Of a stretch of DNA of 64,000 nucleotides, positions 1-8,190 are shown in pieces (the stretch's first letter is position 1; each line of letters begins with the position of its first letter). The stretch comes from an uncultured Bacteroidales bacterium (GTDB lineage: Bacteria > Bacteroidota > Bacteroidia > Bacteroidales > Muribaculaceae): the NCBI GenBank assembly GCA_902774055.1, contig CACYGX010000004.1, positions 1-64,000 on the forward strand, given 5' to 3'. Under the pieces are notes generated by a model that saw only the letters and a program-made list of their open reading frames with translations, was not told the DNA's origin and made no database searches. Position numbers and translations under genes: made by a program.

Positions 1-19
1 TCAAATCACGGTTAAAAGG

Positions 20-48
20 AAAGAGCCCGGTGCAATACCGAACTCTTT
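20..48 (-). terminator. Candidate terminator hairpin after first DUF285 gene
   Basis: Nested inverted repeat: AAAGAG pairs with CTCTTT and CGGT with ACCG around a 5-nt loop. On the minus strand it is followed by CCTTTTAAC. It lies about 105 bases beyond the stop of the gene ending at 153. The T tract is short, so this is a moderate prediction. Confidence 0.5.
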
Positions 49-101
49 ACTCTTAAATCAATAATGTTTAACCCGTCCAACTTTTTGGGGTCACTTCAGG
101 A

Positions 102-143
102 GCGCGGATGCTAATATAGTACTTATTGTATTTATTGTTTTCC
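102..143. repeat. Half copy of dispersed palindromic repeat (IR-B right arm)
   Basis: GCGGATGC followed by a TATAGTACTTATTG-type stretch and GTTTTCC, directly 3' of the stop codon at 153. The same arm occurs before the stops at 6018, 8191 and 10836 and near 7800. Here the matching left arm is missing, so only half of the palindrome survives. Confidence 0.75.
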
Positions 144-152
144 TTTTAGAAA

Positions 153-1643
153 TTACCAGCTGCCGGTGAGCAGGTAGTCGATCAGGGCGCTGACGTCGGC
201 GATGCTGACCTCGCTATCGCCATTGCAATTAGCGGCTGCCAGGTTGACGCCTGTAGGATCGCCCGTCAACAGGTAGTCGATCAGGGCCGATACGTCGGCA
301 ATCGTCACATCGTTGTCGCCGTTTACATCGCCACGCAGGAAGGCGTTTTTGTCGGTGAGGTAGCCCGGGTTGCTCGTGCCGCCGTCGATGTGGGCATAAT
401 CGGCTCCCGTATGGGCGGGATCATAGGCCGTGCCCTGGCCACCCACCAGGCTCGTACAGCCAGTAAACGTACCTGAAGGATTTAACAATAACAACGATGC
501 TATGCTCCATTCATCACTCACATAGATGGTCTGCAGATGATCGCAGTCACTGAACATGCTGGCCATATTTTCTACCTTGGCAGTGTTGAAACTTCCCAAA
601 TCAAGGCGTTTCAGGCCATGGCAGTTTGAAAACATGTAGTACATGTCTTTCACATTGGCAGTGTTGAAACTACTCAAGTCAAGGCTCGGCAATATTTCGC
701 AGTAAGCGAACATACAATTCATGTCGGTCACCTCACTGGTGTTCAGGTATTTCATACCCTCGATGGCTTCGAGGTTGAGCATGCCTCCAAACCAATAGTA
801 TGTGCTTGTGGGTCGAACGCTGGCAAACGACGGGTCAAATACCACCTTCTTGACATCTTTGGATATGTCATCGATGCGCCAGCCGGGCCGGTTGCCGCCC
901 GTGTTCAGACTGTAGATCGTGCCTGGGCGGATTTCTCGCTGGCGGTCGTAATAGAACGTCAGCGTACTATTCTCCGGCGTGTAGCAGGCATAGGCCTTGG
1001 CTTCATGAAAATAGCCCGGGTTGCTGGGACCGCCGTCGATGTGGGCATAGGTCTTGTCCTTCGGGTTGGATTCGTTATAGGTCGTGCCCTGAGCGCCCAC
1101 TATACTAAGGAGGTAATGGAACATATGCATGGAATTCTCTACAGCCTCAGTTGTCCAGCCCTCGCCAACATAAATAGTATTTAGGCTGATGCAGTCGTAG
1201 AACATATCATTCATTTCGGTCACCTTGGATGTGTTGAAACCGCTCAGGTCAAGGCTTGTCAGAGCAATACAGTCATGGAACATATAGCCCATAATGGTCA
1301 CCTCGCTGGTATTCAGGTACTCAATGCCCTCGATGGTTTTAAGGCTTTCCATGTTATAGAACCAGCAGAAAGTGCTCGTCGGGCGGGCATCAGCGAACGA
1401 GGGATCAAAGACCACCTTGGTCACATTGTAATTGTTCCCGTCAGTTTCCCAACCAGTGTTATTGTGGTTCGTGTTCAGGTCGTAGGTGGTGCCCGGGCGA
1501 CTGCTGCGCTCGTTGTCGTAGTAGAAAGTGAACGTCGTGTTATCCGACGTGTACACAGCATAGGCCTCCTGGGCACTTGTGCCGAGGGCGCACATCATGG
1601 CCGTCACCAGGACGACCAGTCTGAAAAGTAGATTCTTACTCAT
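153..1643 (-). CDS. Secreted DUF285 (BspA-like) repeat protein with dockerin, two units
   Basis: A signal peptide (MSKNLLFRLVVLVTAMMCALG, cleavage near TSAQ) precedes two ~210-residue units. Each unit opens with AYAxYT and a TLTFYYD-type strand, then VFDPSFA.ARPTST, then DUF285 leucine-rich repeats (LNTSEVT.M..MF..C..L.SLDLS.FNT), and closes with AHIDGG.SNPGYF. The last ~60 residues are a dockerin type I doublet (GDVNGDNDVTIADVSALIDYLL, then a CNGDSEVSIADVS copy) ending in GSW. DUF285 repeats are known from BspA-like surface adhesins. I infer a cell-surface or secreted binding role. An ATG two codons upstream (1649) is possible, but I chose 1643 because paralogs and a relic at 13560 align there. 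Confidence 0.88.
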   Translation of the reverse strand: MSKNLLFRLVVLVTAMMCALGTSAQEAYAVYTSDNTTFTFYYDNERSSRPGTTYDLNTNHNNTGWETDGNNYNVTKVVFDPSFADARPTSTFCWFYNMESLKTIEGIEYLNTSEVTIMGYMFHDCIALTSLDLSGFNTSKVTEMNDMFYDCISLNTIYVGEGWTTEAVENSMHMFHYLLSIVGAQGTTYNESNPKDKTYAHIDGGPSNPGYFHEAKAYACYTPENSTLTFYYDRQREIRPGTIYSLNTGGNRPGWRIDDISKDVKKVVFDPSFASVRPTSTYYWFGGMLNLEAIEGMKYLNTSEVTDMNCMFAYCEILPSLDLSSFNTANVKDMYYMFSNCHGLKRLDLGSFNTAKVENMASMFSDCDHLQTIYVSDEWSIASLLLLNPSGTFTGCTSLVGGQGTAYDPAHTGADYAHIDGGTSNPGYLTDKNAFLRGDVNGDNDVTIADVSALIDYLLTGDPTGVNLAAANCNGDSEVSIADVSALIDYLLTGSW

Positions 1644-1714
1644 AGTCATATCAGGTTATATTGGTTAAGTAAAAAATTGTAGGCGGATTGGAGTATCTTG
1701 CGAGATGCTCACCA

Positions 1715-1722
1715 CAAAGGTA
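1715..1722 (-). promoter_or_regulatory. Bacteroidales -7 box TACCTTTG
   Basis: The minus strand reads TACCTTTG, matching the Bacteroidetes TAnnTTTG -7 consensus, about 70 bases upstream of the start at 1643. The same box with the same flanks is kept in the relic at 13632-13639. No clear TTTG -33 box is seen at normal spacing. Confidence 0.6.
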
Positions 1723-1888
1723 ATAAAGTTTTTCCAATTCTTATCATCTGTATGCCCATTTCAAGCTGTTCATGTTCAATATTCGCCCTGTAAAGCGATG
1801 GTGCAAGTCCCCCTTCAGGTATGATTGCCACAGCTACTGTCCGCATCACAAACAATGGTGCTGGACGGTTTTTTCCCGCTTCATGAAT

Positions 1889-1925
1889 AGAAAAATCCCT
1901 CACACCCGCGATGAGAGCATGAGGG
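1889..1925 (-). terminator. Rho-independent terminator of the five-unit DUF285 gene
   Basis: CCCTCA and TGAGGG enclose a loop with GC-rich inner pairs. On the minus strand the hairpin is followed by ATTTTTC. It lies 25 bases past the stop at 1950. A near copy occurs at 5605-5637 beside a dockerin relic. The rest of 1650-1949 holds only the upstream gene's leader and promoter; a 64-codon frame there looks spurious. Confidence 0.75.
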
Positions 1926-1949
1926 AAATATCTTAGGTTTTGATGAAGT

Positions 1950-4900
1950 TTAATTCCATGTGCCGAAGAGCAGGTAGTCGATGAGGGCGCTGACGTCGCT
2001 GATGTTCACGCTGCCGTCCTGGTTGCAGTCGGCCACGGGGTTGCTGATGGTGCCGCCACCCAGCAACAGGTCGATCAAGGCTGACACATCGCTAATGTCA
2101 ACATTGCCGTCGCCGTTCACGTCGCCCCGGTCAGGCTTCTTGGTGAAGTAGCCAGGGTTGTCGGGGCCGCCGTCGATGTGGGCATACTCCGACCTGATGT
2201 GGGCGGGATCGAAGGTCGTACCCATACCGCCAACGAGGCTGTTGCATTCCATGAACATCTGAAAGTCGTCACTCACCGACGCGGTGCTCCAACCATCGCC
2301 GACATAGATTGTTTGCAGTGCGTGACATAGAGCGAAAAGATTTCTCATGCCTCTCACCTTGGCCGTGTTGAAACTCCTCAAGTCAAGACTCTTAATTTTA
2401 TTGCAGTGAATGAACATACCTCCCATAAAGGTCACCTCTTCGGTGTTAAAGTGACTCAAGTCGAGGCTTGTCAATTCGTTGCAAGCAGAGAACATATATT
2501 CCATATTGGTCACCTCACTGGTGTTCAGGTACTCCAAGCCTGTGATAGACTCAAGTAACTCCATATCGAGAAACCAGCTGTAGGTGGTCGTCGGGCGGGC
2601 ATCGGCAAACGAGGGGTCAATGACCGCATACTTCACTTGCATACAGGTTTGATCATCATACCAATCGGGGTAGTTTCTTCCCGTGTTCAGGTTGTAGATC
2701 GTGCCCGAGCGGGTGCCGCGCAGGTGGTCGTAGTAGAACGTCAGCGTCTCGTCCTCAGCCGTGAACACTACATAAGCCTTACGTGCATAGGGATCGGTCA
2801 AGTAGCCGGGGTTGTCGGCACCGCCGTCGATGTGGGCATAGGAGGCAGTCACGTGGTTGGCATCGTAGGCCGTGCCCTCACCGCCAACGAGGCTGCTGCA
2901 GTCCATGAACATCAGATAGTCTTCGCTCAAGGCTGCGGTGCTCCAACCATCACTCACATAGATGGTCTCCAGACTGGAACATCCATTGAACATCTCGAGC
3001 ATGTTGGTCACATTGGAGGTGTTGAAACTGTACAGGTCCAGACTCGTTATTTTTGTACAGGAATTGAACATTCCTGCCATATATTCCACCTTATCGGTGT
3101 TGAAGTTGCTCACATCAATGCTCGTCAGTTCGCTGCAGTTACCGAACATGCGAATCATCGTGGTCACCTCGCTGGTGTTCAGATAATTCATGCCCGTGAT
3201 GGACTGAAGGCTATTCATGCCATCAAACCATGCGCAGGTGGTCGTCGGGCGGGCATCGGCGAACGAGGGGTCAAAGACGGCCTGCGTCACCTGTTGATAA
3301 GTGTTGTCATTTACCCAACCGGGAGGAATAATGCCCTCGTTCAGGTCGTATATCCTGCCTGAGCGGGAATCACGCTGGTCGTCGCAGTAGAACGTCAGCG
3401 TCGTGTTCTCCTCGGTGTACACAACATAGGCCTCTTTCCATTCAGTGAAGTAACCCGGGTTGCTCGGGCCGCCGTCGATGTGGGCATAGGTATCGTCCCT
3501 CGGGTTGGATTCACTATAGGTTGTGCCCTGACCGCCCACCAGACTGGTACAGCCATGGAACATTAATGTGGCGTTTATTACAGCCGCTGTGTTCCAATCA
3601 TTGCCCGCATAGATGGTGCGCAGACCATAGCAGTTAAAGAACATCCAGTGCATATCGGTCACATTGGACGTATTGAAACTGCTCAGGTTAGTGCTCCGCA
3701 AGTTGGTGCAGAAGTAGAACATCTCGCTCATGTCGGTCACATTGCGCGTGTCGAAACTGCGCAAGTCAAGGCTCGTCAGCCCATAGCAGGCAGTGAACAT
3801 ATTTTGCATATTGGTCACCTTGGACGTGTTGAAATGGCTCATATCAATGCTCGCCAATATTATACAGCCATAGAACATTTCACCCATATTGGTCACCTCG
3901 CTGGTGTTCAGGTAACTGAGTCCCGTAATGGACCTGAGATTTTCCATATCACGAAACCATGCAGATGTACTCGTGGGGCGGGCATCGGCGAACGAGGGGT
4001 CAAAGACCACGTTAGTCACTTGTTCGACGATTGGGTCATTTGAATCCGACCAAGCGGGAGTGTCATTACCCGTGTTCAGGTCATAGGTTGTGCCCGGGCG
4101 GCTATTGCTCAGGTCGTCGTAGTAGAACGTCAGCGTCGTGTTGTCCACCGTGTAGCAGGCATAGGGCCTGAGTATAGCATTCTTGTTGGTGAAGTAACCG
4201 GGATAGCTCAGGCCGCCGTCGATGTGGGCATAGTCGGCATCTACATGGGCGGCGTCATAGGCCGTGCCCTTGCCACCCACGAGACTGGTGCAGTCCTTGA
4301 ACACATTATGAGAGCCGGTGAGAGCCATGTCAGTCAGATTCCAGCCATCACCCACATAGATGGTCTGCAGAGCACTGCAGTTCCTGAACATCTCGCTCAT
4401 GTCGGTCACTTTGGCCGTGTTGAAATTGTCCAAGTCCAGGCTCGTCAACTTATAGCAGCGGTTGAACATGTTATCCATGCGCACCACCTCGCTGGTGTTC
4501 AGGTACTCCAGACCAGTGAAGGCTTCAAGGTTCCTCATTCCGGAGAACCAGTAGAAGGTGCTCGTCGGGCGGGCAGCCTCAAACGAGGGGTCAAAGACCA
4601 CCTGCTTCACATTGAGATTGGTGAAATCGGCAACCCAACCGGGATCGGTGGGGCCATCGTTCAGGTCGTAGGTCGTGCCCGTGCGGCTGCTGCGCTGGTT
4701 GTCGTAGTAGAACGACAGCGTCGTGTTGCCAGATGTGTACACAGCATAAGCCTCGGGAAGCTTCTCGGTGAAGTAGCCAGGGTTGCTGGGGCCACCATCG
4801 ATGTGGGCATAGGTCTTGTCCATCGGGTTGGACATGTCCCAGGTCGTGCCCTGGCCGCCCACCAAGCTGTTACAGTCTAGGAACATCCATCTAGATAATT

Positions 4901-5483
4901 CCACGGCAGTAGTGTTCCAGCCACTGCCCACATAGATGGTCTGCAGACTGGTACATTCTGAGAACATGTTTTCCATATCAGTCACCTTGGACGTGCTGAA
5001 AGTGCTCAAATCAAGACTCGTCAGTCCACTGCTGAATTCGAACATGTCATGCATAATGGTCACCTGGGACGTGTTAAAATGGCTCAAGTCAAGGCTCGTC
5101 AAATTTCCACAGTCGCTAAACATATAAGCCATATTGGTCACCTCGCTGGTGTTCAGGTACTCCATGCCCGTGATGGATTGAAGGCTCTTCATTTCATAAA
5201 ACCAGCCGTAGGTACTCGTCGGGCGGGCATCAGCAAACGAGGGGTCAAAGACAACTTTGGTCACATTGACATCGGTGCCGTCGGTGTCCCAACCGGTATC
5301 GGTGGCGCCCTCGTTCAAGTCGTAGGTCGTGCCGGTGCGGCTACTGCGATCGTTGTCGTAGTAGAACGTTAGCGTCGTGTTATCCGCCGTGTACACAGCA
5401 TAAGCCTCCTGGGCACTGGCGCCCAGGGCACACATCATGGCCGTCACCAGGACGATCAGACGAAAAAGTAACAAATTCTTCAT
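1950..5483 (-). CDS. Large secreted DUF285 repeat protein with dockerin, five units
   Basis: About 1177 residues. A signal peptide (MKNLLLFRLIVLVTAMMCALG, ASAQ cleavage) is followed by five tandem units of ~220 residues, each with a YxVYT/TLTFYYD opening, a VFDPSFADARPTST block, four to five DUF285 repeats, an LQTIYVGxGW motif, SLVGGxGT and AHIDGGxxNPGYFT. A dockerin doublet (GDVNGDGNVDISDVSALIDLLL, then CNQDGSVNISDVS) ends in GTWN. This dockerin differs from the other four in the array, which share near-identical ones. A frame extends 27 codons further upstream, but ATG at 5481-5483 directly precedes the signal peptide and aligns with paralogs. Likely surface-exposed; the ligand is unknown. 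Confidence 0.9.
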   Translation of the reverse strand: MKNLLLFRLIVLVTAMMCALGASAQEAYAVYTADNTTLTFYYDNDRSSRTGTTYDLNEGATDTGWDTDGTDVNVTKVVFDPSFADARPTSTYGWFYEMKSLQSITGMEYLNTSEVTNMAYMFSDCGNLTSLDLSHFNTSQVTIMHDMFEFSSGLTSLDLSTFSTSKVTDMENMFSECTSLQTIYVGSGWNTTAVELSRWMFLDCNSLVGGQGTTWDMSNPMDKTYAHIDGGPSNPGYFTEKLPEAYAVYTSGNTTLSFYYDNQRSSRTGTTYDLNDGPTDPGWVADFTNLNVKQVVFDPSFEAARPTSTFYWFSGMRNLEAFTGLEYLNTSEVVRMDNMFNRCYKLTSLDLDNFNTAKVTDMSEMFRNCSALQTIYVGDGWNLTDMALTGSHNVFKDCTSLVGGKGTAYDAAHVDADYAHIDGGLSYPGYFTNKNAILRPYACYTVDNTTLTFYYDDLSNSRPGTTYDLNTGNDTPAWSDSNDPIVEQVTNVVFDPSFADARPTSTSAWFRDMENLRSITGLSYLNTSEVTNMGEMFYGCIILASIDMSHFNTSKVTNMQNMFTACYGLTSLDLRSFDTRNVTDMSEMFYFCTNLRSTNLSSFNTSNVTDMHWMFFNCYGLRTIYAGNDWNTAAVINATLMFHGCTSLVGGQGTTYSESNPRDDTYAHIDGGPSNPGYFTEWKEAYVVYTEENTTLTFYCDDQRDSRSGRIYDLNEGIIPPGWVNDNTYQQVTQAVFDPSFADARPTTTCAWFDGMNSLQSITGMNYLNTSEVTTMIRMFGNCSELTSIDVSNFNTDKVEYMAGMFNSCTKITSLDLYSFNTSNVTNMLEMFNGCSSLETIYVSDGWSTAALSEDYLMFMDCSSLVGGEGTAYDANHVTASYAHIDGGADNPGYLTDPYARKAYVVFTAEDETLTFYYDHLRGTRSGTIYNLNTGRNYPDWYDDQTCMQVKYAVIDPSFADARPTTTYSWFLDMELLESITGLEYLNTSEVTNMEYMFSACNELTSLDLSHFNTEEVTFMGGMFIHCNKIKSLDLRSFNTAKVRGMRNLFALCHALQTIYVGDGWSTASVSDDFQMFMECNSLVGGMGTTFDPAHIRSEYAHIDGGPDNPGYFTKKPDRGDVNGDGNVDISDVSALIDLLLGGGTISNPVADCNQDGSVNISDVSALIDYLLFGTWN

Positions 5484-5521
5484 ATTATAGCAATTAAACA
5501 TGTGAATAATATATTTTGCTG

Positions 5522-5529
5522 CAAATTTA
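5522..5529 (-). promoter_or_regulatory. -7 box TAAATTTG
   Basis: The minus strand reads TAAATTTG (TAnnTTTG consensus), 39 bases upstream of the start at 5483. The sequence around it (GCAAATTTAGTAA on the plus strand) is repeated at 7541-7553 upstream of the next DUF285 gene, so the two promoters are homologous. Confidence 0.6.
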
Positions 5530-5604
5530 GTAAAATTTTTTAAAATTCCCCTATAGCGTATCATTTTATAGGAGTTTGTTCCAATCCTATTAGCCCTACG
5601 GGCA

Positions 5605-5637
5605 AAACAAATCCCTCACACCTGCGAGAGCATGAGG
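5605..5637 (-). terminator. Terminator belonging to a dockerin-gene relic
   Basis: An inverted repeat (CCTCA/TGAGG with inner GC pairs) is followed on the minus strand by ATTTGTTTTG. It is nearly the same sequence as the terminator at 1889-1925 and lies just past the stop of the dockerin remnant at 5663, as expected for the 3' end of a lost gene. Confidence 0.6.
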
Positions 5638-5662
5638 AATATTGCTTGACTTTATTAGTGTT

Positions 5663-5755
5663 TTAATTCCAGGTACTGCTCAAGAGGTAGTCGATCGGAG
5701 CCGACACGTCGGCAATCGTTACATCGTTGACGCCGTTCACGTCAGCACGAAGGGT
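5663..5755 (-). pseudogene. Relic of a dockerin 3' end (first copy)
   Basis: The minus strand encodes roughly RADVNGVNDVTIADVSAPID, then YLLSSTWN and a TAA stop. This is one dockerin half-repeat with an L-to-P change (SAPID against SALID), with no upstream coding region. It is joined at its 5' side to the palindromic repeat unit at GGCCGC. Two other relics (7830-7919 and 10521-10564) have the same junction. Confidence 0.75.
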
Positions 5756-6007
5756 GGCCGCGAGCGGCCAAAAATCAAAACAAATCTATAACAAATCAAG
5801 ACAAATTATAAAAAGATGATTTGTTTGAATTTGTTTGAGATTTGTCTCGATTTTTCCGAGCGTAGCGAGGAGCCGTCCACGGCAGGACGTGTACCCGAGG
5901 TTATACGCAACTATTTCAAAATGAAAACAATAAACACAATAGCATCCGCACCCCAAATGACAAGGATGCGGATGCCACTATAGTATTTATTGTATTTATT
6001 GTTTTCC
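5756..6007. repeat. Dispersed palindromic element, copy 1
   Basis: A ~250-bp unit with three parts. First is a GGCCGC-(GA)-GCGGCC hairpin (5756-5769). Second is IR-A (5770-5855), an imperfect palindrome with ~38-nt arms beginning AAAAATCAAAACAAATC and closing GAGATTTGTCTCGATTTTT. Third, after a spacer containing CCGAGCGTAGCGAGG, is IR-B (5923-6007), with arms GAAAACAATAAACACAATAG and ACTATAGTATTTATTG...GTTTTCC around CATCCGCA/TGCGGATG. It ends 10 bases before the stop codon at 6018. This copy lacks about 9 nt in the left IR-B arm. Copies 2 and 3 are at 7920-8180 and 10565-10825. Confidence 0.85.
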
Positions 6008-6017
6008 TTTTAGAAAA

Positions 6018-7502
6018 TTACCAAGTGCCAGTGAGGAGGTAGTCGATCAGGGCGCTGACGTCGGCGATGGTGACTCCGTCAATGCCGTTGCAGTCGGCGG
6101 CTGCCAGGTTGACGCCTGTAGGATCGCCGGTCAACAGGTAATCGATCAGGGCCGATACATCGGCAATCGTCACATCATTGTCACCGTTCACGTCGCCACG
6201 CTTGCCGGCGTTCTTGTCGGTGAAGTAGCCCGGGTTGCTGGGGCCACCATCGATGTGGGCATAGTCCTTGTCCACATGGTTGACATCGTAGGCCGTACCT
6301 TGACCGCCCACCAGGTTGGTGCAATTCTTGAACATGTCCCAAGTGTAGCGCATGGAAGCCGTCGTCCAGCCATCACCCACATAGATAGTCCGCAGGTTAT
6401 TGCAGTGGATGAACATATGTCGTATCTCGTAGACCTGAGACGTGTTGAAACTGCTCAAATCAAGACTCGTCAATTTATAACAACTATCGAACATGAAAGC
6501 CATAATGGTCACCTCGCTGGTGTTCAGATAAGTCAAGCCCTGGATCGATTCAAGATTCCACATTCTGTAAAACCAACCCCAGGTGGTGGTCGGGCGGGCA
6601 TCAGCAAACGAGGGGTCAAAGACCACCTTGGTCACCTCGTGGTTGGTTTCATCAATGTCCCAACCGGTATCGTATTCACCCTCGTTCATGTCGTAGGTCC
6701 TGCCTGGGCGGCCAATGCGCAAGCCGTCGTAGTAGAACGTCAATGTCGTGTTTTCAGGTGTGTAGCAGGCATAGGCTTCTTTCAGTTCGGTGAAGTAGCC
6801 CGGGTTGCTCGTGCCACCATCGATGTGGGCATAGCTGGCATTCACATGGCCTGAGTCGAAGGTCGTGCCTTGGCCACCCACCAGGCTGGTACAGTTATAG
6901 AACATATTTAAGGACCCGGTCACAGCCGCTGTGCTCCATCCGATGCTGACATAGATGGTTCTCAGATTGGTGCAGGCATTGAACATATACTCCATGTTGT
7001 CCACCGTGGCTGTGTTGAAATGCCTCAAGTCAAGGGTCATCAAACCAGAGCAGCGAGAGAACATGGCAGACATGCGTGTCACCTTGGCGGTGTTGAAATG
7101 ACTCAAGTCGAGGTTTGTCAATCTGTAGCAGTCATAGAACATATAATCCATACGGGTCACCTTACTGGTGTTCAGATGCTCGAAGCCCTCGACGGATTGA
7201 AGATTCGTCATGCCATAAAACCAGCCGTAGGTGGTCGTCGGGCGGGCATCAGCAAACGACGGGTCAAAGACCACTCGAGTCACATTGGCTTTGGTGCCAT
7301 CGGTGTCCCAACCGGCATCGTTGTTATCGGTATTCAGAAAGTAGGTTGTGCCCGTGCGGACATTGCGATCGTCGTCGTAGTAGAACGTCAACGTCGTGTT
7401 ATCTGACGTGTAGCAAGCGTAGGCCTCTTGAGCCCTGGTGCCGAGGGCGCACATCATGGCCGTCACGAGGACGACCATGTGAAAAAGTAATGATTTCTTC
7501 AT
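6018..7502 (-). CDS. Secreted DUF285 repeat protein with dockerin, two units
   Basis: 494 residues. A signal peptide (MKKSLLFHMVVLVTAMMCALG, TRAQ) precedes two DUF285 units with the same architecture as the neighbours (AYACYT, TLTFYYD, VFDPSFADARPTTT, LNTSEVT repeats, AHIDGG.SNPGYFT). The C-terminal dockerin doublet is GDVNGDNDVTIADVSALIDY plus CNGIDGVTIADVSALIDYLL, ending GTW. The dockerin is almost identical to those of the genes at 153 and 10836, although their repeat regions have diverged, which suggests gene conversion or 3'-end exchange. The 3' flank is palindromic element copy 1. Confidence 0.9.
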   Translation of the reverse strand: MKKSLLFHMVVLVTAMMCALGTRAQEAYACYTSDNTTLTFYYDDDRNVRTGTTYFLNTDNNDAGWDTDGTKANVTRVVFDPSFADARPTTTYGWFYGMTNLQSVEGFEHLNTSKVTRMDYMFYDCYRLTNLDLSHFNTAKVTRMSAMFSRCSGLMTLDLRHFNTATVDNMEYMFNACTNLRTIYVSIGWSTAAVTGSLNMFYNCTSLVGGQGTTFDSGHVNASYAHIDGGTSNPGYFTELKEAYACYTPENTTLTFYYDGLRIGRPGRTYDMNEGEYDTGWDIDETNHEVTKVVFDPSFADARPTTTWGWFYRMWNLESIQGLTYLNTSEVTIMAFMFDSCYKLTSLDLSSFNTSQVYEIRHMFIHCNNLRTIYVGDGWTTASMRYTWDMFKNCTNLVGGQGTAYDVNHVDKDYAHIDGGPSNPGYFTDKNAGKRGDVNGDNDVTIADVSALIDYLLTGDPTGVNLAAADCNGIDGVTIADVSALIDYLLTGTW

Positions 7503-7541
7503 ATTACAAGCCGTTTAACATGTGAATAATGCAATTTGCCG

Positions 7542-7549
7542 CAAATTTA
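7542..7549 (-). promoter_or_regulatory. -7 box TAAATTTG
   Basis: TAAATTTG on the minus strand, 39 bases upstream of the start at 7502, the same position and flanks as at 5522-5529. Confidence 0.6.
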
Positions 7550-7696
7550 GTAAGAATATTTGTTTTATCCTATCGGATTAACCAATTTCGGCACCGCTTG
7601 GGCAAAAAATCACACACATGCAAACCAATCGCGCTAAGACGCTATGTTTTTTGTCGGTGAATCTTTTGGTCGGCGAATTTAACGAATGAAACGAAG

Positions 7697-7829
7697 GCAT
7701 CCGAGCCCCTTTAAAACAAGGACAATAAGGACAATTTAAAATATATCATTGTATTTATTGTTGTTAAAACCAAGGGACGCGGATGCCTCTATAGTACTTA
7801 TTGTACTTATTGTTTTCCTTTTTAGAAGA
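7697..7829. repeat. Diverged IR-B type palindrome in the 7503-8190 gap
   Basis: GGCATCCGAGCCCC near 7699 pairs with GGGACGCGGATGCC near 7784. Inside lie CAATAAGGACAAT and ATTGTATTTATTG. It is followed by TATAGTACTTATTG and GTTTTCC up to the relic stop at 7830. It is the IR-B that belongs to the relic dockerin end, as the intact genes have. Between 7550 and 7696 I see nothing further. Confidence 0.6.
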
Positions 7830-7919
7830 TTACCAGGTGCCGGTGAGGAGGTAGTCGATGAGGGCGCTGACGTCGGCGATGGTCTCCTTGTCGCTGCCGT
7901 TCACGTCGCCACGAAGGAT
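7830..7919 (-). pseudogene. Relic of a dockerin 3' end (second copy)
   Basis: The minus strand reads LRGDVNGSDKETIADVSALI then DYLLTGTW and a TAA stop: a well-preserved half dockerin with no gene in front. Its 5' side is fused to GGCCGCTTGCGGCC of palindromic element copy 2, and its 3' side carries an IR-B arm like an intact gene. It looks like the 3' end of a gene lost or displaced when the element arrived. Confidence 0.75.
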
Positions 7920-8180
7920 GGCCGCAAGCGGCCAAAAATCAAAACAAATCTATAACAAATCATGACAAATTTAGAAAATGTGATTTTTTTGAATTTGTTT
8001 GAGATTTGTTATGATTTTTCCGAGCGCAGCGAGGACCCAGCCACAACAGAACGTGTACCCGAGGTTATCCGCAACTCTTTCAAAATGAAAACAATAAACA
8101 CAATAAAGACAATAGCATCCGCACCCCTAAATGACAGGATGCGGATGCTAATATAGTACTTATTGTATTTATTGTTTTCC
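7920..8180. repeat. Dispersed palindromic element, copy 2
   Basis: Same layout as copy 1: GGCCGCAAGCGGCC hairpin (7920-7933), IR-A (7934-8019), CCGAGCGCAGCGAGG spacer, IR-B (8087-8180) with full left arm GAAAACAATAAACACAATAA. It ends 10 bases before the stop codon at 8191. A plus-strand frame crosses the unit (FSERSE-type peptide) but contains no recognisable domain. Confidence 0.85.
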
Positions 8181-8190
8181 TTTTAGAAAA

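Noticed and set aside
1709-1903. 64-codon minus-strand frame between two DUF285 genes
   Set aside because: It covers a promoter and a terminator and has no domain or conserved start.
2637-5372. Long plus-strand open frames (for example 2637-3362, 3648-4043, 4224-4880) opposite the DUF285 gene
   Set aside because: They mirror the codon-periodic repeats of the minus-strand gene, occur at the same place in each unit, and lack promoter, signal or domain.
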